Of a stretch of 11,347 nt of DNA, positions 8,255 through 11,347 are shown piece by piece. Within the stretch, counting starts at the first letter, position 1. Each line of letters begins with the position of its first letter. This DNA is from an uncultured Clostridia bacterium (lineage in GTDB: Bacteria; Bacillota; Clostridia; Christensenellales; UBA1242): positions 1 to 11,347 of the forward strand of contig CAMOEU010000014.1 in NCBI GenBank assembly GCA_946612575.1, written 5' to 3'. The notes below the pieces were generated by a model. It did no database searches, was not told the origin of the DNA, and saw nothing but the letters and a program-made list of their open reading frames with translations. The translations under genes and the position numbers were made by a program.

Positions 8255-8284
8255 ATTATAACAAACATCACCAAACAAATTCAA
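8255..8284 (-). promoter_or_regulatory. Promoter of the ATPase operon, abutting its start codon
   Basis: On the minus strand TTGAAT (8284-8279) lies 18 nt from a perfect TATAAT (8260-8255) that carries the extended -10 TGT. Only 6 nt (AATCAT) separate the -10 from the ATG at 8248, so the expected +1 falls on or next to the A of ATG. This implies a leaderless mRNA, which fits the lack of a Shine-Dalgarno site. It would also place the alternative upstream TTG outside the transcript. Confidence 0.6.
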
Positions 8285-8296
8285 ATTTTTTGCAAT

Positions 8297-8324
8297 AAAA
8301 AATCCGCAATTACATGCGGATTTT
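8297..8324 (-). terminator. Intrinsic terminator after the acidic coiled-coil gene
   Basis: The minus strand reads AAAATCCGCA, loop TGTAAT, then TGCGGATTTT followed by more T's (8302-8297 are six T's). The 10-bp stem with a GC-rich tip and U-tract begins about 4 nt after the TAG stop at 8331-8329. It is the best terminator in the window. The plus strand also has flanking A/T runs, so it could act in both directions. Confidence 0.88.
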
Positions 8325-8328
8325 AAAA

Positions 8329-9576
8329 CTAATCTTCTTGCTCTGCTTCCAATCTTTCGATTTCAGCTTTCAAGCTTTCAATATCAGCCTTGATTTCTTC
8401 ATCTCTTTCTTTCAAAACATTATACATTTTTTCAAGAAGTGGATATCTTTCTTCATTGTTTTTCATAACTTCTTCACAATGTTTAACAGAAAGTTTAAGT
8501 CCATCCAAAAGGTCAAGATCTTCAGCAAGTTTCTTTGCCTTGTCTTCATCAATATCAGCATAATTGTTCACACCGTAAAGCAAAACTTTTTGCTTAGCAA
8601 CAAGAGCTTCTTTTCTTCTAAGTTTCTTTTCATCTTTTTCATGAGTTGACCAAACTTTGTGAAGTGGAATGTATTCTTTTTTGCATTGTTTAAATTCTTT
8701 TTCTGTTTCTTTGAGTCTTTCTTCGGCGGTTGCAAGTTTTTCTTTTAACTCATCAAGTGTAAGTCCTAAGCCAACATTTGCAACAACTGGTGCTGGAGCA
8801 ACAACTGTTTTTTGTGTCTCAGCCAAAGCCTTTTTGGCGGTTTCAAGTTCTTTAACCATCGCTTCATATCTTTCTTTTTCAAGTTCCAAAGCTTTTCTTT
8901 CTTCTTCCAAAGAGTCATCTTGTTCTTCTACTTCTTCTGAATCAGCATTTTCTGTTTCTTCTTCACTTTCTGTTTCTTCAGATTCTTCTTCAGACTCTTC
9001 TTCAGATTCAACAACTTCTTCTGTCTCTGTCTCTTCTACTGGTTCTTCATCAGTTTCTTCAACTTCATTTTCAGTTGTTCCTTCTGCTTCATCAGTTTCT
9101 TCAGACTCTTGTTCTTCTTCGTTTTCTTCGTACATTTCGGCTTGCATTCTTCTCAAGAGTTCTTGTCTTCTTGCTTCAAGATAAGCTCTTCTTTCTTGAT
9201 TTTCTCTTTCTTCTTGAGAGATTTCATCTTCGGCAGAAATTTTTTCTTCTTCAGCCTTATCTTCATCAACATCAACAAATTCTTCAGATTCTTCTGCTTC
9301 TACTGGAGCATTCAATTTTTCTGTTTCTTCAGCATCCAAAGTGAATGTGACCAAACCTTTTTCATCAACCTTTTCATCAGTCTTTGTTTCTTCTTTGTCA
9401 AAAACCAATTCTTCTTTTGAAGTGTTTTTTGATTTTTGTTTTCTGTCTTTGATTGCAGATGTGATAGCTTCTCCAGCAAAGTAGCAAATAATTGAACCTG
9501 CAATAACAACAGCAAACACAATAAACAAATCAAAAATAAATGAACTTGTAATACTTCCTATCATTGAATTAAACAT
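8329..9576 (-). CDS. Membrane-anchored, highly acidic coiled-coil protein, function unknown
   Basis: I do not recognise this protein (415 residues from the ATG at 9576). It has a single N-terminal hydrophobic segment (residues about 9-35), a short basic stretch (DRKQKSK), then a long cytoplasmic-type part. A charged alpha-helical piece containing RRAYLEARRQELLRRMQAEM follows, then an extreme Glu/Ser/Thr-rich region (about 150-226). A coiled coil (about 225-260), a Pro/Ala/Val linker (TVVAPAPVVANVGLG), and more coiled coil (about 275-415) end in ERLEAEQED. The layout resembles membrane-anchored scaffold or spacer proteins such as EzrA-like or FtsY-like anchors, but no diagnostic motif is seen. 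Start: the first ATG (9588) touches the AAAAAGG ribosome site, whereas the ATG at 9576 has it about 11 nt upstream and is preferred. It begins about 40 nt after the tmRNA 3' end with no intervening promoter or terminator. Confidence 0.8.
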   Translation of the reverse strand: MFNSMIGSITSSFIFDLFIVFAVVIAGSIICYFAGEAITSAIKDRKQKSKNTSKEELVFDKEETKTDEKVDEKGLVTFTLDAEETEKLNAPVEAEESEEFVDVDEDKAEEEKISAEDEISQEERENQERRAYLEARRQELLRRMQAEMYEENEEEQESEETDEAEGTTENEVEETDEEPVEETETEEVVESEEESEEESEETESEEETENADSEEVEEQDDSLEEERKALELEKERYEAMVKELETAKKALAETQKTVVAPAPVVANVGLGLTLDELKEKLATAEERLKETEKEFKQCKKEYIPLHKVWSTHEKDEKKLRRKEALVAKQKVLLYGVNNYADIDEDKAKKLAEDLDLLDGLKLSVKHCEEVMKNNEERYPLLEKMYNVLKERDEEIKADIESLKAEIERLEAEQED

Positions 9577-9616
9577 AGCAATTACCATCCTTTTTGCTTT
9601 TTTTAAGTCGTATTTT

Positions 9617-10009
9617 TGGTGGAGACGGAGGGAATTGAACCCTCGTCCGAAAATCCTGCAAGATACCTTTCTACATGTTTAGTTTACAAATGTTTTTCAC
9701 TTTCAAGTCACCTGTAAACGGGTTTTGAAAGCAATTCCTTAAAATTTTTTGCACATACAAGGACAACTTTATGCAAAGTTTTGCCAAAGATGATACTCAA
9801 ATTCTTTCGACTGGCAAATCAAAAGTTGAGCAGATTGAAAATTCAATCAAGTTTGTGTCACAAACAACTAGGCAGCATAAGCAGCATTGTTGAAAGCAAC
9901 AACATTGTTATTTTTTGCGTTTATTCGCTTTGCTCATTTTTAGGTGATGGGCAACACCACATGCTTTATATATCAAGCTCAAATCCCCGTCGAAACCAAA
10001 ATCGTCCCC
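9617..10009 (-). ncRNA. ssrA: Transfer-messenger RNA (tmRNA, 10Sa RNA)
   Basis: This one-piece 393-nt tmRNA rescues ribosomes stalled on mRNAs without stop codons, acting with SmpB. The 5' end GGGGACG pairs with CGTCTCC before the encoded ACCA, keeping the G3-U pair read by alanyl-tRNA synthetase. The 5' segment TTTCGACGGGG is the conserved tmRNA sequence. The 3' end holds a T-arm GAGGG-TTCAATT-CCCTC. A tag reading frame lies at 9918-9868. Downstream are the post-tag hairpin GTTTGT/ACAAAC and further complementary arms consistent with pseudoknots, such as TTTGCCA/TGGCAAA and GTTTACA/TGTAAAC. It starts 4 nt after the smpB stop, with no convincing promoter in between and no hairpin-plus-U terminator after the CCA. 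A precursor trimmed by RNase P and 3' nucleases from a longer transcript is therefore likely. Confidence 0.97.
9868..9918 (-). other. tmRNA proteolysis-tag reading frame
   Basis: From the resume codon GCA (9918-9916) the frame reads AKNNNVVAFNNAAYAA and ends in TAG (9870-9868), a 16-residue tag. The final AA dipeptide needed for recognition by ClpXP-type proteases is kept, but the usual penultimate Leu (LAA) is Tyr (YAA). The position just after the 5' pseudoknot region and immediately before the GTTTGT/ACAAAC hairpin fits the family. The exact resume codon is inferred from the AAC-GCA context. Confidence 0.85.
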
Positions 10010-10013
10010 AAAT

Positions 10014-10457
10014 CTAGACTTTAGAATATCTTTCGATATCTCTTTTCACAGCCTTATCTTTGAGTGACCGTCGTTTGTCGTAAAGTTTTTTGCCTTTTGC
10101 AAGACCAATCTCAACTTTCACCCTTCCAGCATCATTGAAGTAGATTTTTGTAGCAACAATTGAAAATCCTTTCTCCTTTGCCATTCTTTCAAACTTCAAA
10201 ATTTCTGCTTTGTTTAGAAGAAGTTTTCTGCTCCTTCTTTCATCAGGTTTGAATGAAGAGGTTTTTTCGTAAGGTTTGATGTATGCATTTTTCAAAAACA
10301 TTTCGCCGTTTTTAACAACAACAAAACTGTCAGTCAAACTTGCACCACCTGCTCTTACAGACTTCACTTCACAACCTTCCAAGACAATTCCGGCCTCCAG
10401 CAAGTCTGAAATGAAAAAATCAAAAAATGCTTTTTTATTATTTGATACGACTTTCAT
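10014..10457 (-). CDS. smpB: SsrA-binding protein SmpB
   Basis: SmpB (147 aa) binds the tRNA-like domain of tmRNA and mimics the missing anticodon stem in the ribosomal A site. The beta-barrel core is clear: NNKKAFFDFFISDLLEAGI (residues about 6-24), the EVKSVRAGGASLTDSF block, and NGEMFLKNAYIKPYE. The LLLNKAEI and AKGKKLYDKR blocks follow. The C-terminal basic tail LKDKAVKRDIERYSKV is the part that folds into the mRNA channel. A Gly usual before EIKS is Cys here (EGCEVKS). GGAGAGG lies directly before the ATG at 10457, and a promoter -10 is only 9 nt upstream of that ATG. Stop TAG is followed after 4 nt by ssrA, so the protein and its RNA partner are encoded back to back. Confidence 0.97.
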   Translation of the reverse strand: MKVVSNNKKAFFDFFISDLLEAGIVLEGCEVKSVRAGGASLTDSFVVVKNGEMFLKNAYIKPYEKTSSFKPDERRSRKLLLNKAEILKFERMAKEKGFSIVATKIYFNDAGRVKVEIGLAKGKKLYDKRRSLKDKAVKRDIERYSKV

Positions 10458-10466
10458 TTCCTCTCC

Positions 10467-10495
10467 ATTATATCATTAAAATAAAATATTTTCAA
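10467..10495 (-). promoter_or_regulatory. Strong promoter of smpB-ssrA, close to the start codon
   Basis: TTGAAA (10495-10490) and a perfect TATAAT (10472-10467) are 17 nt apart, with TGA as an extended -10. The ATG of smpB begins 9 nt after the -10, so the predicted mRNA leader is only about 2-4 nt, even though GGAGAGG stands in those 9 nt. This is the best candidate promoter for the smpB-ssrA unit and, by read-through, for the acidic coiled-coil gene. The surrounding 10458-10539 stretch is otherwise A/T-rich without a visible signal. Confidence 0.75.
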
Positions 10496-10539
10496 TACCA
10501 TTATGCAAAAAAGTGACTATTTTTTGTGTTTTTTTAAAG

Positions 10540-10566
10540 AAAAAAGGCATAATTTTTGCCATTTTT
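10540..10566 (-). terminator. Probable terminator of rnr
   Basis: Directly after the rnr stop, the minus strand reads AAAAAT-GGCA-AAAATTA-TGCC-TTTTTT. The GC core is only 4 bp, but the flanking A and T runs can extend the stem around a bulged T. Six T's follow the core. It is a weak to moderate intrinsic terminator; partial read-through into smpB is plausible. Confidence 0.5.
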
Positions 10567-11347
10567 CTAAAAATCAACAATTTTAAAGTCAATATTTCTT
10601 GCATGCAAGCTTACATTTACAAGTTCGACTTTTACTTTATCCCCGAGTGAGAATGTATGCATTGTGCCTTTGAGTTTAAGTTGTCTTTCCAAAAACAGAT
10701 ATGCATCATCTGGCAAATCATTCAATTTGACAAGCCCTTCAACAGTGTTGTCAAGAGCAACAAAAAGTCCAAAACTTGTCACAGAAGAAATTGTCGCATC
10801 AAATTGCTGTCCAACTCTGTCTTTCATCAAATATGCTTTCCAAAGGTCATCAACATCTCTTTCAGCATAATCGGCATTTCTTTCACAAGAAGAAGCCTGC
10901 TCTGCCGCCTCAAATGTAAATTCATCAAGTTCGTCCATTCTTGTTTTTGAAAGTTTCTTTCCGTTATGGAGCCACTCTTTGATGATTCTATGAATAGTAA
11001 GGTCAGGATATCTTCTGATTGGTGATGTGAAGTGACAATAATCCACAAGAGCAAGACCAAAGTGACCAAGATTTTTATTTGCATATTTTGCTTTTGGCAT
11101 TGACCTTAAAACAACTTTGTTCACAACATCTTTTGTGTTTGAATTTTGCACACTATCCAAAATATTTTGGAAATATGAAGGTTCAATTTTGTCAGGAATT
11201 TTTGGATAAGGAACACCAATTCCTTTCAAAAAATCGCATACGGTTGCAACTTTTTCCACTGTAGGAGCTTCGTGAATACGATAAACAAAAGGAACACCCT
11301 TTGTGCAAAAATGTCTTGCAACAGTTTCGTTTGCAAGCACCATAAAG
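10567..11347 (-). CDS. rnr: Ribonuclease R, C-terminal part (runs off the window)
   Basis: This is the C-terminal 260 or so residues of an RNase II-superfamily 3'-5' exoribonuclease. The visible part starts FMVLANETVARHF. It carries the RNB-domain signature HFTSPIRRYPDLTIHRI, about 104 residues from the first visible Met, and a C-terminal S1 RNA-binding domain (about 178-257) containing SSVTSFGLFVAL and VEGLVKL. RNase R degrades structured RNA and, recruited by SmpB-tmRNA, the defective mRNA of rescued ribosomes, which matches its place before smpB-ssrA. It ends soon after the S1 fold (KIVDF) and lacks the Lys-rich tail of many homologues. The catalytic Asp cluster would lie outside the window. 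RNase R is preferred over RNase II because of the wording of the RNB core and the smpB context. Confidence 0.93.
   Translation of the reverse strand, partial: FMVLANETVARHFCTKGVPFVYRIHEAPTVEKVATVCDFLKGIGVPYPKIPDKIEPSYFQNILDSVQNSNTKDVVNKVVLRSMPKAKYANKNLGHFGLALVDYCHFTSPIRRYPDLTIHRIIKEWLHNGKKLSKTRMDELDEFTFEAAEQASSCERNADYAERDVDDLWKAYLMKDRVGQQFDATISSVTSFGLFVALDNTVEGLVKLNDLPDDAYLFLERQLKLKGTMHTFSLGDKVKVELVNVSLHARNIDFKIVDF

Noticed and set aside
8249..8284. TTG at 8284 as the ATPase start
   Set aside because: It has no ribosome site and would lie upstream of the predicted transcription start; the ATG at 8248 gives the normal family N-terminus.
8669..9184. 171-codon Ser-rich open frame on the plus strand
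   Set aside because: It is the antisense shadow of the Glu-rich repeats (GAA reads as TTC/TCT on the other strand), with no ribosome site or homology.
9781..10017. 78-codon plus-strand frame opposite ssrA
   Set aside because: The region is occupied by the tmRNA on the minus strand, including the tag frame and 5' conserved sequence.
10010..10040. A dedicated ssrA promoter using TAAAGT as -10 inside the end of smpB
   Set aside because: TAAAGT matches only 4 of 6 positions and no -35-like hexamer sits 16-18 nt upstream.
1..11347. Defence system, prophage, insertion sequence or biosynthetic cluster
   Set aside because: No transposase, integrase, nuclease-toxin, reverse transcriptase or synthase motifs and no flanking repeats are seen; the content is housekeeping plus two or three unknown membrane proteins.

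Overview
The window is AT-rich bacterial chromosome, and every recognisable gene lies on the minus strand, so transcription runs from high to low coordinates. Several traits point to a low-GC Bacillota, probably an uncultured Clostridia-like lineage: dense packing, Shine-Dalgarno sites of the AGGAG type, TTGACA/TATAAT-like promoters often with an extended TGn -10, RF2 with a programmed frameshift, one-piece tmRNA, and TsaD with a short N-terminal extension. No close species can be named from sequence alone. The standard genetic code fits. TAG is the stop codon in most genes, which is odd for such AT-rich DNA.

Layout in the direction of transcription. (1) 11347-10014: the 3' part of rnr (RNase R), a probable terminator, then smpB behind a strong-looking promoter. 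(2) 10009-9617: ssrA (tmRNA), only 4 nt after the smpB stop. It is followed about 40 nt later by a membrane-anchored, very acidic coiled-coil protein of unknown function (stop at 8329) and a clear terminator. (3) 8248-4206: a two-gene transport operon of a P-type (type II, calcium-like) cation ATPase and an MFS-like permease, coupled by a TAATG overlap and ended by a terminator whose loop holds the stop codon. (4) 4068-273: a translation operon of prfB (RF2, with the classical +1 frameshift), tsaD (t6A37 synthesis), a U32-family tRNA hydroxylase (trhP-like), and a small two-helix membrane protein. (5) 212-1: the first 70 codons of alaS with its own promoter.

The dominant theme is translation. 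RNase R, SmpB and tmRNA form the trans-translation and non-stop mRNA decay machinery. RF2, AlaRS and two anticodon-loop tRNA modification enzymes affect decoding accuracy. AlaRS is also the enzyme expected to charge tmRNA, whose G3-U pair is preserved here. The transport pair sits between these groups with its own promoter and terminator.

I see no mobile element, CRISPR array, prophage or defence system. The items most worth a second look are the compact smpB-ssrA-orf arrangement with no visible tmRNA promoter or terminator, the unknown acidic coiled-coil protein after it, the promoters that appear to abut start codons (leaderless or near-leaderless mRNAs), and the TAG stop preference.
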